A stretch of 64,000 bases of DNA from Ischnura elegans (lineage: Eukaryota; Arthropoda; Insecta; Odonata; Coenagrionidae), in assembly GCF_921293095.1 (NCBI RefSeq), contig NC_060251.1:102224566-102288565 (forward strand). The letters are read 5' to 3'. Made by a program: the position numbers and the translations under genes. Numbering within the stretch: position 1 is the first letter of the stretch; every line of letters starts with the position of its first letter. Under the pieces are notes generated by a model. The model saw nothing but the letters and a program-made list of their open reading frames with translations. It had not been told where the DNA came from and ran no database searches. Below are positions 46,210-58,563 of the stretch, one piece after another.

Positions 46210-49200
46210 ATTGTAATTGTATCTTTATTTCTAGTGTTTTATATAAAAAAATCCTTGATCAACTTATCTCAGTAACGTATCTTATCACAATATTTTATGC
46301 ATAGTAATGAATACCTTATATTTGTTCCCTATTGCTGGTTGTGAGCAATGTGGTTTTGAGTATAATTTACCTCTTCTGGTTGGTAACTAATAGCAGCAAA
46401 ATTCTGTTTTTCCTCTAGATTTTCCTTACTATCCACGTAGCCATTTTAAATATTGGCCTCATGAACGTCAGTAATATTATGCTGCAATAGTGACAATGGA
46501 ATGGGCTTCTGATATTCCAATAATCTTAATGATTGGGGAGTTGTATATTGTCATAGACTTGATGATCTGACAGTGATAATTCGTGATATAATTGGACATT
46601 AATGCACTGTAAATTTTCAATACTCAATATTCTCTTAGTGGTCACATTGATTAATTGAATGAATGCATCACTCCGGCATACTGATCATTAAATTGTGCAT
46701 TTGTGCTGTAACATCAAATTTTTATGGTGCAGAAACTATGGCACTGAGGCTGGAGAATGAGAGAAGGCATTCTACATGTGGGTTTGGAGGAGAAAGGAGA
46801 TAATAAGATGAACAGAGGAAAATGAAAGAGAGTGCTAAACTTGGTGGAAGAAGAGAGGGAATTTCAAGCGAGCCCTAACCAACCTTTGAGTTACTTTACT
46901 GTTTGAGTGAAGTAATAAGCCTGATTTATAAGACTTGCTGGGCTGTAATTCTTCGACTCAAGATGCTATAAGCTGGATGAAAATTAAGATCTTCCTATTC
47001 CTCCCCTTTTTCAGGCGAAGTTTCCTAATCGAAAATCAAATGCGTTTTATCTCCTCTGTCGATCTCACAATACTTCTTTGTGCCGTTGGTACACGCTTGG
47101 TGTGAGAATACGAATCCATCTGATATCCGAACAATGAGATTGCTATCGAAATTCTCCGCGAGGGGTGACCAGTAGCCCTTGGATGCCGGCGATGTGTCTA
47201 AGTGACTGGAAACCGATAGAATTTCAATGAGAATCTTCGGCAGATCGGTTTTCTATTGTGTTTTCACGATTGCGGCTTGCATTTACTCAGTTTCGTTTGC
47301 ATTTGACCCACAATATAAATCCGTCCGATCGTAAAGCGAGTTCCGTCCTGCGTTGAATCGGCATCATTTCTACCTGAGGAATCAGTTCAAAGAGCCTAAG
47401 CGCATGTTAAGGTAGCTCTGTCAATAAATACGTCTTGTTAATAAATAAGGCATAGAATTACGTAATTGATGACGTATTAGAAAGAGTCAGGACAAAATAT
47501 GCGAAATTTAAATTTTTTAAAGCGCGCGCAAAATTTGCTCAGATCTTACGTTGAATTCAAGGTTCTTAGAGTTAAGAACCTTGTGTTGAATTCATGGCAA
47601 GTCGAACTCATTGTAAAGCTGAGGTGTCTTATTTACTATAAAACCCACTTCCGACCTCTGGCTGATTCACACATACAAATGTTAGGGTTGAACGGGACGA
47701 GATACGACATCAAGTCATTGAATCGACCCCCTCTAAAATCGTCTGAAACTATAGGAAAAATTGTTGAAAGACGAAATTTTCTAACTATTTTTAATCAAGC
47801 TAAAAGTAGATATCACCCAAAAAACGATCCTTACCGAACAAACGGCTAAAAAAATTCTAAGGGCTGGCAAAGTGATCAGAAAAAGCCGCAGGACTTTTCC
47901 GGGTAGGTATGGGAGCAGGCCCCCCCCCCACCCCCTCAGCGGGCGAGAACGTATTCATATCGGCGTTTATTACTCGGTTCAAATGGCAGGGAAGAATCTT
48001 TACTTGTGGAGGATCAGGGAGTGAGTCTTAAACGCACATAAGCTCCTGTGCGGTGAAATGAGCACTTCGCCCTGTCTGGAAACATTTTTTAAAGAATTTT
48101 TTACACGTGTCCACTCCAGTTGTTATCATGTCCTTGCGGTCCACGAAATTTTTCCGTGGATGTAAAGAATCATGGGTGGTGTAGGGAAAAGTGGTATGCG
48201 CGTCGGCCCGGAAAGTCAGAGGTGCATGTTTAGATTCCGGTACAAGATATTTTGTCGCGAGGATTCGTGAGAACTCCTGCATGGATGTAGCTCAAAGCAG
48301 TTTAAAAGTAGGTATACGTAAGCAGTTCCTCAGAAATGGCCGTTAAAAATCCCTCAGAAGCAAACTACTGCTCTAATAATATCATCATTGTAAGGACCGG
48401 CTTCGTAGTGCCTCATTGGCTCAGAAATATTTATTTTCATGGTATCAAATCAGAGGCGCTACATGAGGCACAAATATTTGCATTTTCATTGGCGCGGAAT
48501 GGGGGAACCTTTTGAAACTTCCACATTTCGAAGTTTATTTCACCCACCGTGAACAACTGATCCTTGCCGGAATATCTTCATGTGAATTTCCCTCTCCAGT
48601 TCCTATCGTAGGCGCTATTGTGTTTTTTGCGATTCATTTTTGTAAGAAGTGAATGGGCCAAATTTAAACTAAATATAAACACACTAAATAAGTTTCTCCA
48701 TATTTGGAGTGTTTAAATGAATGCGGCAAGTTGTGTAGTCAGTTTAAACTATTTTCGGGTCCCAATGCTGGGCGCTGCGAAAGGTCTGCGTCAGAGGTAT
48801 ATCCATAGAGTTTACATTACTAGAGAGTAGAGTAGTGTAGAGTATTTATGGGTATATCTATGTCTAGGAGAAATAGCTACGGCAAATAATAATCCACTAG
48901 CACGCGTAATCTACCCTTTAGGATGTGGGGGGATTGATCATAAAATATATGGAACATAGAGCTGGGAGAGTTAGTTTCTAGTGGTCGTATTGACTGATTT
49001 TTTCGTCACTAGTTTTCTCATAAGTTATCATCGAAGTGAAGAGGTGGGATGAAATATTTTGAAGACTACCATTTTTTTGGACCATCCTCGAGTGGCAAAT
49101 GTCATTACCATGGTCATTACTTCACTGCCATAGGCTATGGAGATAGCCTCTATCGCCTCTATGGAAACATTTTCACCGCTCAAGGTTGAAATTTTGCTGG

Positions 49201-49489
49201 TGCCCCTCTAAGGGGTCCTGTTTCGTGAGAAGGCGAAGGTGTGTTGTGGATTCATATGATTAGTATTCTCGCAAATCCAGTTAGAGGATCTTAGTAAATT
49301 AATTACCGGAGACTGGAGAAAACGTGGCCAGGAAAAGCTCAACGCTACTCGACTGAACGTTTTCGACTGCATTTTCCAGTTTTCAGATTAGCACTCGAGA
49401 CAATGCGTTGACCTCTTTGCTTTGGGTGTACATGCCGAGTATATTTACCTTTAAATTGCGATATTTATAACATTCGTCTATCTCATGGT
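46210..49489. other. intergenic stretch, nothing recognised
   Basis: A 116-codon plus-strand frame at 47,499-47,849 contains an imperfect palindrome (AAGGTTCTTA and its complement near 47,559-47,582) and has no domain. A C run lies at 47,922-47,936. No exons of a known family were seen. Confidence 0.45.
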
Positions 49490-49855
49490 GGACATCCATT
49501 AATTACGTGAGGCGTTTAGGGAGGACGCGGTCAAGCCGATTCTGATCAAATCTCGCATGGGGGAGAGGGGGGCCTTGGCAAGTATCATGTAATTATTTTC
49601 CGCAAGAAACAGTGTAAAATTTGATTCTAAACTAAGATCTTATTGATTAACTAATATTAAATAAAAAGAATCAAACAAATTGATTTTTTTTATTAATCCA
49701 ACTTAATGGTTCATAGATTAACGTATTTACGCTGAAAATACGCTTTTTGAACAATCTCACGCGAAATTAGCGGGAGGCGGTGGAGCCAAATCTCACGATA
49801 TTTCATTAATGGGGAGGAGGCTCCAAAAATAGCTTCACGTAATTAATGGATGTCC
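49490..49855. mobile_element. MITE with 21-bp perfect inverted ends
   Basis: GGACATCCATTAATTACGTG at the left is exactly mirrored at the right. Just inside both ends are G-rich runs with GATCAAATCTCGC and CCAAATCTCACG phrases. There is no clear target duplication and no coding capacity. The superfamily is not assigned. Confidence 0.7.
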
Positions 49856-52208
49856 TTTTGGTACCATAGGCAACGAGTTTTTAGAAAGTCCTAGATTGAA
49901 GCAGATTTCAAAATTCTTGATTTGCGTAGTCCATTTTATGATCAAGGAGCTAATTTTGTATGCTTTCAAAATTTCTTTATTAGTTCATTTGATGAATTTT
50001 CCTAAGTTATCTGTAGCTTCACTCCTCAGAAGTTTATAACGACAAAATTCTACCCTGGCTCAGAAAAATACCGTTTAGCCTATCGGCATGTCCATTGTCA
50101 AATGCATGCATTAAATGCTACCTCCACATTGTGGGTCTTAATTATGAAAATAGTTTTAATGAAGCAATCAATAGTGGATCGCGAGCGTGCTGAAAGGTGA
50201 AGAAAGACCTTTTGAAGCGGAGACATTGTAATAAGTAACGGTTGTAAGAGGAGGATTATAAGCTCGTTGCCAGTGTATAACCAGCAAAAATTGCTAGCAA
50301 TTTTTTAGAAGATAGGTGGATTGAAGCGAAATGATGGTAATTAACATTAACTAGAGTTAATGAAACTTAGGTTGAGCAGAATTTGCTGAACGATTCTACT
50401 AGATCGTTTATTTATCGCAACTCCAGACACTTATCATTCATTTAATTAAGCCTTAAAAATATTATGGCTACCAGTGTACGTAGTAGCACTATTGTTTCTC
50501 CGAAATGTCCTTGAATAGTCCGTGAAATTCTCTATCTTAATTTCTTATCGTGTCATAATCTCCGGTATTAGTTTTATCAATGATCTGAAAAAGCCAACTC
50601 TGCCATAACGATGTGATATTTTCGTTCACGTCTTAGCAGGAGATAAAGCCGCATAGCAGGTGGCAGCAAGGGAGCTTCTTACGTCTTCTGCGGGAGTAAG
50701 GATTATCTACGAGTATGCGCTGCCAGTCTAAGACCTCGGTAATCTCTTCAAGGCATGCTTGTGGCCGGGAGAAATTTCAAAAGATACCCTTTATCTATAC
50801 GTCTACTATCTAAGGAACCACGGCGTTCTCAAATTACTAAAAAAAATCTTCGTCCAAACATGTTTGGCGTTATAATCCTGAGATAAACGGAATAATCACT
50901 TTGAAGCTATGGAATGAAGGGAGGATTAGATAAAGGTAAAGATACCCGTGTTGGTATGTAAACGTATCAAGACTGTGCGTGATATTATACTTAATTTCTC
51001 TCTTCTGTTTTAAGTGCCAAATTTTACGCAAGCATAAATTAAGTTGGATCATTTTACTCAGGGGAATATAATACATGAAATATTTTTATCGTATACATAG
51101 GGTATTTATGGAGATAAAATCAATTTGAACATGCGCTGGTGGTAGTAAGCGGATAGATGGTGAAATCCAGATAGAAAAACAACGACAGCGGAAAGGACGG
51201 GTATAAAAATATGAAATAAAATAATGCAATTTCATGCTGTAACTTAATGGAGGTTGAAGAGAAAGAATATGTGGCTCAGTTAGGACGAAAATAATTACTT
51301 TTAATATTGAGGTTAATGCATAGGGAAAAGTAATAGGATTAGGTTATTTTGGTGTTTAGGTTTTACGAATGAAAAGACATTGTACTCTATTAATACGCTA
51401 GTCTCACGCAATCATGTTAATTGTACACCTGGAGTCTCATTTTTTGACCATTAAGAAAACCTGATACAGCATGTGATAATTCTCAGGACTGTTGGTATTC
51501 TTTTTGTACGTGCACCATGGACATTACCGGGGACTTAACCCATAAATCAGAGTGACAAACGGAAATTGGCATAGAATACGCTCATTCCTGGCTAATTTCT
51601 TTGATTTTATTCAAACGGAGAGCTTTTCTTTTACCCCTCATTGTACATGCTGTGCGCGCATCACGTTTCTTGTAAGCTTCCAAGGAAAGAGTGCGAGTTT
51701 ACCATTAACTACTCAAGGTCAGTGGCAAAGAATTGATAAGCAGTTGTGTGCATAAAGCACACACGGGCGATGCTGGAGATACAAATCTAGACGACAGAGA
51801 GAAAGTTCTTTGAGGAGCATGGCTTGAGACTGAGACACAAAATCATACCGTTCGATTTCAAATTGACGGTAAACGTGGCAAAAACTCAAGGATTACTGAA
51901 CTGCGCTTTTCTAATCAAGAATAAAGGAGAGAATATTTGGCATAAATAGGGAGGATAAGGATTGTTGCATAGGGGAAAAAGGAAGAATCAGCCTATCATT
52001 CGCCCAAATAATTTATGATGTAGTGAACTTACGTTGATTGACAAGTTTGGTATGGCATGTGCTCTCACACATTAGCTCGTAAACTAAAGAAAAGCTTGTA
52101 AACTATGGAAAAACTAGGAGATTAAACTCACAGCATCAATGTCTACATCAATTATGTGAACCAAGAAATTGCATATTAGCAAGCAGTAGCTGCATGAGAG
52201 ACAACAGG
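49856..52208. other. intergenic stretch, nothing recognised
   Basis: It is AT-rich, with frames of at most about 68 codons. No element ends or RNA genes were recognised. Confidence 0.45.
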
Positions 52209-52217
52209 AACGAAACC

Positions 52218-52429
52218 CTTGGGTCGGGTTCGCGGGATACACTCCTGGGGCAGGGACTATAAGCGATTAGCTTTTCTCCTCTGCCACCAGAAGGGGAAGG
52301 ACGGAAAGGAACAAGGAAAGGAGGCGCCGCCGCGATAGGAGCCCGACGACGCCTCCAGGGAAAGGACGGGAAAGGAAGGAAGGGACGAGGAATCCTGCAC
52401 CGTCACAAAGGCGGGCAGGTCCTACTACT
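52218..52429. mobile_element. 212-bp GC-rich insertion with 9-bp target duplication
   Basis: AACGAAACC occurs exactly at 52,209-52,217 and 52,430-52,438. The insert is GC-rich, with purine runs of the form GGAAAGGACGG repeated several times and GGGTTCGCGGG near its left end. It has neither inverted ends nor a poly-A tail. It could be a short retroelement piece or a Mutator-like insertion. Confidence 0.5.
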
Positions 52430-53225
52430 AACGAAACCATGCTTACGCAATTAATATGCTACCAATTTTAGTAGATTTTCCTGTGAGGAAGAAAAATCTA
52501 TCGATCAAATCGGTAGATTGCATGAGAGACACCCAGATCTCTGCTCATATTAGTAAAAATATGCGGAAAGAGATTTTCTCAGAGGCGTTTTCAGGGAGGG
52601 GCTCTCCCCTCAACCCCCCAAAATGAGGAAACCTTTTAGCTTAGCTATCTACCACGTCGCTTAGAGCTGTCAAAGTACTTCTTAAGCCCGCGCTTGTACT
52701 ATTTTCATTCCTTTTTTACACTTCAATTTATAATTAACAATATTATATGGTGTTCTTATAATTTTAAAATGATATAATAGTATAAGGTTTTATTATTGAT
52801 ATTAGAATTACACATTCTTGACAGTTAAATTAGAAAAACAGTTCCCACAATGCCAAAATATTTTCTCACAATCTAATTCTAACATTTTACCATCAATTTT
52901 TCATTTATTCTCACTGAATGGGTTACAAAGTAAATTATAATTAACAAAGTTACCACAGGCCAGATGCATTATACCTCCAAAAACACGAAGACAAAGGCTA
53001 CGTGATTCAATTGAATCGCCAGGCTGTACTTCACGAAATGCCCCTTCTTAAAAAATTTTAAACAATCAATTGCACTGAAAAAATATCAAAAATTAAAAAT
53101 AAGAATAATATTTTTTTAATCCTAGAAAGTCAAAAAATTAAATCACAATTTATAAGATCACAATAAAAAGAGCAAAATTAAAATAAAGGAAAAAACATTT
53201 CTTTACCTGCGTCATCTTGGCCTCC

Positions 53226-53766
53226 ATCTTCTATATTATTTCTACAGTATAGATACCTTTTTCTCAACTTATACGCAGCCAAACTCTACAAATGAGGTAC
53301 TTACCAAAATGCACAGAATTTATCAGAGAACATGCGACGACATATCTTACATCCTAAATATTGCTATTGTATCCTAAAATTGGTTTTTAAATAATAATAA
53401 AAAAAAACCGGTAAATATTCCTGACGTTAACGGCGCACAAACTGATACATTTGTTCATTTGCAACAATATCTCGCATTCTTTAAATAACTTATATCAAAA
53501 TGCGACAGATTCCACTTTCAAGTCTCCTGTTGATACGTAAGTATGAGTCATCATGTGCGTTTAACAGAGGATAGTGTAATTACTTCCAATGTTGTGTTTA
53601 AAGAGGTCTTCTGACCTCAATTTGTACATGAACATTCCAATTAAATTTGTACATAAGGCCCTGCCTTTTTTTCTACATTTTAAAATTAGAAACGCACCCT
53701 TCCCTCTGTGGACCTGCATTGAAAAGAGCGGGGGAAGCCCGCTGGGAGCGGGCGCAGCACGCTCGT
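53226..53766 (-). repeat. second copy of the intron-1 repeat, inverted
   Basis: Reverse complement of 36,637-37,182 with the same edges (ATCTTCTATATT at the left, GCTCGT at the right). The copies differ at scattered positions and small indels only. Confidence 0.75.
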
Positions 53767-56104
53767 AAAGAAATGATTTAAACATACGCTCGTGGCTCTT
53801 TAAGTTCTAAATGGTAGCTTAACAGCGAAAGGAGTAGAGAGTAGAAATCTCGACGTTTGCCAACATTCCAATTTTCTTTCTCTTCTTTTTTTTCTTGAAG
53901 CCTCAAACGTCTCAGCACCCGCCAAAATAACCTCCCGGTGAGTTGATACCCATTTCCCCATACGATACCGTATTTTCCGCTCGATTTCCCATTTAAATCC
54001 CTGCCAATTCACCCCACCCAATCCACCCCACAATCTTAGAGAGGGATGAATTTTTTTTCTTTCCGGCTGGGCAGGTAGCCTGTCTCACCCTTGTCATCCC
54101 TCGTCCTTGTATACATTTCCTTGAGTCATCAGTTGTAATGCGGCTTGGCAAGGCTTATAAACCTCTACGGAATCATATTTCTAGCCGCTTTAGGATGAAG
54201 TGGGTATCCATTTCCAATCGTGATGCCGCAACACGGGTTGCATTCAGACAATTTTGGTGGGGTTATTATCTTGGAAGCGTATGGAATGCCCAGGATTGTG
54301 TCTGCTGGATTTGAGGTCCTCTGAACGCTGCATAATGTTTCATTTTCCTCCCAGGCCTTGAAGAAATCCAGCGCATAATCTGCAGATGTTGCTCAGATTC
54401 AGTGAGAACAATTAATAGCCTCTCTAAAATATTTATTTTGCATTTAAAAGTATTGGACCAAGAAAATAATATCTAATAAGGCCGTAGTTAGCAAAAAATT
54501 TTGGGGGTTCACAATAAGGGGTACACTGCTGGGGATGGGGTTATTTGGAAGGGAGGGGGTTATTTAAACGCATTGCTCCCGCTATCTCAGTTTTTGTCGT
54601 GATTCATTACTTTTTAAAAACCTCAGCCATCATATTTAAATTTTTGGTATAAATAGAGTTGGGTTTGTCAACATTTTTCTGTCTCAAATTTAAAAATGTA
54701 ACTTCCGCATTTTCTCAAAATGAAACATTCTCATAGTTGAGTAACAGGTAAATGTTAACTAAAGTATACTGTATAGGCAAAAATACAACCGGCATCTTCT
54801 TAAAAAAGTCACCAACACCAATTGGCGAATTTAGTCTACTTTTTTATTGATACTGGCAGGAAACGCATATGTCCATGACAAATTTTCTCATATGACCTAT
54901 GGCTCAACTTAGAATACGTCATTTGGGGTATATTTCACGATAGCGAAGCGGTTGGTAAACAAATAGCGAAGTTCAAAAGCGCTTTGTCATGACAACATGA
55001 CGCGACGGGCAGTGGCCTATGTGACGACCAGAGCATTTCCAAAAGTCTCCAAAAAAGTGAAGATGCTTGTCATGCCTGTTCCGCGACATGGGTACCAACA
55101 CCCGTGAATTGCGTCCCCTAAAAAAATGAAAAAGTTGAACAAAACGCGTGAGATGAGCTCGTCACGGAAACGCCAAAAAATCACAAGTGCTCCTCTGTAG
55201 CTCCTTGTCTCATTCTGAGGTGATGGGCGTGTTCCGTGGCTTGATATCACGATGGCGGCAGAATTTTCGCCGCTATCACCTTGAGCAAGCACGGCTCGAG
55301 ACGACACACTAATCCCCCGAAAAATTATGTAATGCGAATCGTATCTCGTGTTGTTTTACGAGAAGGAAGCGGGGAAGTCGCCCTTCCCTTCGCGACAACG
55401 GCTTCTCACAATGGTGATGTTCGCGAAGCGTGTCTCGCGCAGGACCCGTTCTTGAGACTGGTTGTATGCATGCATATACTAACTCCGTAGTGTCACCTTT
55501 ACTCCAATATGACGAAACGCAAACGCGTCACATAAACAGAGGCGAGTAATGAAAACAAACGGGTTCTTTCGTAAGACACGGACAGTTAATTTCTTTTACG
55601 ATTTCAATGGCGTGTATTTTATTCATTCTTTCATTCAAATGCCGGCGAAAAGAAGCAGAGGAGTAATGCTAAAATTATATGAAAGGATAAAATACGGAAT
55701 GAAATGGATTGCGGATGATACGATGCATTAGTTGTATCGGAGAGGATAGCCAGAGAGTATGAAACGGCTGACGAGGATGACTGGATAAAAATGGTTTGAT
55801 GAGGGGACACTGTTTTACCGTGAAGCTCTTTAATTAAAAAAAATGAATAATTATGAGGCCAATATTAAACTGAGTGTATGATGGAAATGCATAACGGATT
55901 AACTTAATTCACACATGCTATAAATTATTCATGACATTACATCGAGGAGAATAGGAGATTTGAATTGGGAAGTTCCTTAATCTATCAAAATTGCATGGGG
56001 TCACGTATGCATGCTATTATTTGCATGTATGTTATTCCTAATAATAAATAACATAGTATTGGATTTCATATTTTTTCGGTGAAAATTATGTTAATACATA
56101 CTTT
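53767..56104. other. intergenic stretch, GC-richer patch at 54.95-55.45 kb
   Basis: Overlapping minus- and plus-strand frames (55,017-55,307 and 55,281-55,490) lie in a CpG-richer patch, but neither resembles a known family. The remainder is AT-rich with nothing recognised. Confidence 0.4.
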
Positions 56105-56289
56105 TCGGGTTTCTAGCCGAGTAAGAAAATTTGATAACGGAAAGGAGGAGGCAACAATGTCCTCCGGATTAAACAGATATATATTCAAGTACCGGAAGGA
56201 AGGCCTGCAATTCATTACTGCTCTGAAGACGATGGATTAGTATAATTGAATTATTATCTACGAATTTTCTTACTCGGCTAAAAATCCGA
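56105..56289. mobile_element. short element with 27-bp imperfect inverted ends
   Basis: TAGCCGAGTAAGAAAATT (56,114-56,131) is exactly inverted at 56,263-56,280, and the similarity extends nine bases outward with a few mismatches. The interior has GGAAGGAAGGCCTGCAATTC and CTGAAGACGATGG, typical of repeated fold-back elements. No coding capacity. Confidence 0.6.
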
Positions 56290-57245
56290 TAATTGTTAAT
56301 TAATAAATAATTTATCCATATTTTGAGAGACTACGAATTTCTGAGAAGATAAATAAATTTCTGAATAAAAATAAAAATTTTGCATGATAATTATTCAACC
56401 ACCTAAGAAAAATCGAGACCAAAGTGAGGTAATGGCATTTTCTATGCACCATGAAAATTTTTAAAATGTAATAAGTTATTCAAAGGTAGTTAGTGTCAAG
56501 TTCGTGAGATGCCCATTCTCTTGGAACGATAAAAAAGTCTAAAGTTTGTTAACTATTTAAAGCAATGTCGCGTGTCAATTCGCTTAATTTTTATGTGATA
56601 ACGGACATAATACTGTGTTGGAGGCCAAGCAAATCCTTTTCGAACATATGGTCTGGAATACTTATTCAATATTATTTTTAAGCAATATGAAGGTTTTTCA
56701 CCTTCATCTGAAATAGCGCCGCATAAATGGAAAGAATAATAATTTAGGATCCATCGGAATCCGAATCGGTAATAGTTGTCTTTTTTCATTCCAATTGCTA
56801 ATGAATAATAATCTTACGTAATGCTAATTTTTTCTTCTAGTGTAAGATTAAAGTTAAATTAAGATGGAAATGGGTTCTCATTTCCTAATAAGAATTATTT
56901 TTCGTTGGGGCAACTTTAGTAGACGATCAGAACTTACGGAAACAGATTTTTCATTCGCTGCAGCTTGGAATAATTGGAGTTTTGAAGGCAACCGTGAGTC
57001 ATTTCTATGAAGTACTTTTAAATATTAAAAATAATTATTTTTTACACTCCAAGATGTTCAATGAGATTTCTAAGAACTTAAATTTATTTAATATTTATAT
57101 TCATGTGTATCTCTGTCTTCATAAACGATATTTTCGACAGGATAAAAGTATTTCGAAAGTGAAATACAAAAAGCGAAGTTCGAAAGTAGAGCGTGAATTC
57201 AAATAGTTCAGACATTGCTCGACAGCGGCGCTGCCTGTCACGTTT
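56290..57245. other. upstream region of the second ALDH-type gene
   Basis: It is mostly AT-rich without recognised features. GC content rises sharply after about 57,210, next to the presumed promoter. Confidence 0.4.
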
Positions 57246-57253
57246 CAATAAAA
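57246..57253 (+). promoter_or_regulatory. TATA-like CAATAAAA box of the second ALDH gene
   Basis: Same octamer as at 34,142, at 95 bp before the ATG (103 bp in the first gene), inside a CpG-rich stretch with GCGCCTGCGCC. This is an inferred core promoter. Confidence 0.35.
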
Positions 57254-57340
57254 GTGCGCCTGCGCCAGATGTGGCCGGTTGTTGACGGCCGGCAGTGAGA
57301 AGCAGAAGAATACTTCCGGTGTTTTCATTTGATCTCCAAG

Positions 57341-57376
57341 ATGCCTTCCAGGAATCCTACAATCAAATTTACCAAG
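57341..57376 (+). CDS. first exon of a second, tandem aldehyde dehydrogenase (partial gene)
   Basis: Twelve codons, MPSRNPTIKFTK, end in phase 0 at a GTAAATG donor. They parallel exon 1 of the upstream ALDH ([12 protein letters not shown]) in length, phase, donor and seven of twelve residues, and match the ALDH1A N-terminus before the FINNE segment. No exon 2 (a FINNEF-like sequence after an acceptor) was found in the remaining 6.6 kb, so the rest of the gene should lie beyond the window. A lone duplicated exon is the alternative. Confidence rests on similarity to the neighbour, since 36 bp alone is little evidence. Confidence 0.65.
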
Positions 57377-58419
57377 GTAAATGCAACATAGTCCTCATGT
57401 ATTTTTCTGTGGAATTTAATTTACCATATTTCACCTAGAGTAGCTACTAGCGTTGTTCACTTTGTGCTCCGTTGTATGTTTCCTTGGCAACGGCGGCATC
57501 TGTTGACGAATATCAAGGTTGTTAGGTTGACATACGTGATTTGCGAGTGATTAAGGAGTAATTACTTGCAGTGAAAATCAATCTTTGGCATACTTAAAAT
57601 GTCGTTGTGCGGAGATAATTCCTATGTTACGAAGAGATTTCCACGTCGCCCTTCCTTATGTGTGCCGGCTTACTGCCCGTCACGTACGTACGTAGTTAAT
57701 GTCAGTGCATGCACTTCCAAAACATTGGATTTCCATTTTAATTTAGAGTTATGTGGTGACTTTGTTCGTTACCGTTAATTGTGGTGGTACGTTGTCGATG
57801 TATCTTTCTGTATTGGCACGAGCTTTCGCATCTTTAGGCTCTAAAAATCTTTCTTGCTGATTGTTTTATCGTTCGAATCCGATGAAAATCAACAGGTGAG
57901 ACTGGTTCATGAATTTTACCTCACATTTAGTGAACACTGCCATTATGAGGCATCTTAGCTCAGGATTAGTGCCGTGGGCTACCGGTTACTTGGTACTGTA
58001 ATTTAGAAAAGCGTTCCTGTACATTACGCGATCCATTTTTTTATAACATACACTTTCAGTGAAAACGTAATTCAATTGCATCTTCTTACAATTTGCTCTT
58101 GGATAGCCGTGAGGTATTTTAATTTTAAGCTTAAATGTTGCCTGATCCACTTTTCTCTCATATTCATAGAGAATTAAATACTTGATATTGTGCCGGCATT
58201 CACTTGAAACGACAGGGATCGAATTGAATGCAAGACAACCTAGCAATTCGGTTAATATTTTCCTTTCTTCGCTTATCTCCGAAATATCCATGTTAGTAGT
58301 CATTCATTAAAATGAGCAGTCCTCCACTAAGCGGCGAGGTTTACCTGATATGCATCGTGAGTCCTGAATCGTCATCACTCGGCGAAAGCGTACACAAGCA
58401 ATCCTCTCTTGTTCATGAT

Positions 58420-58563
58420 ATGCAAGACTTTTAATGCGCTCCCATTATCATTGCGTTTGTTTTGTATTACGGGGTATACTTGTGCCCACCCAGAACAAAG
58501 TTCTGGATACGGCCTTGCTTGTGCCCCCCTTCCCCCCAGAAAGAAATCCTGGATCCGCCTCTG
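58420..58563. mobile_element. hAT-type MITE end
   Basis: The right end is the complement of CAGAGGCGGATCCAGG, preceded by C-rich runs. The flanks TTCATGAT (58,412-58,419) and TTCATGTC (58,564-58,571) agree at 6 of 8, but the left terminus does not start with CAG, so the left limit is uncertain. Confidence 0.5.

Noticed and set aside
47499-47849. 116-codon plus-strand open frame
   Set aside because: It contains a palindromic repeat and shows no recognisable domain; not called.
58420-58563. Complete hAT MITE with both ends
   Set aside because: The presumed left end lacks the CAG start, so only the right end is considered reliable.
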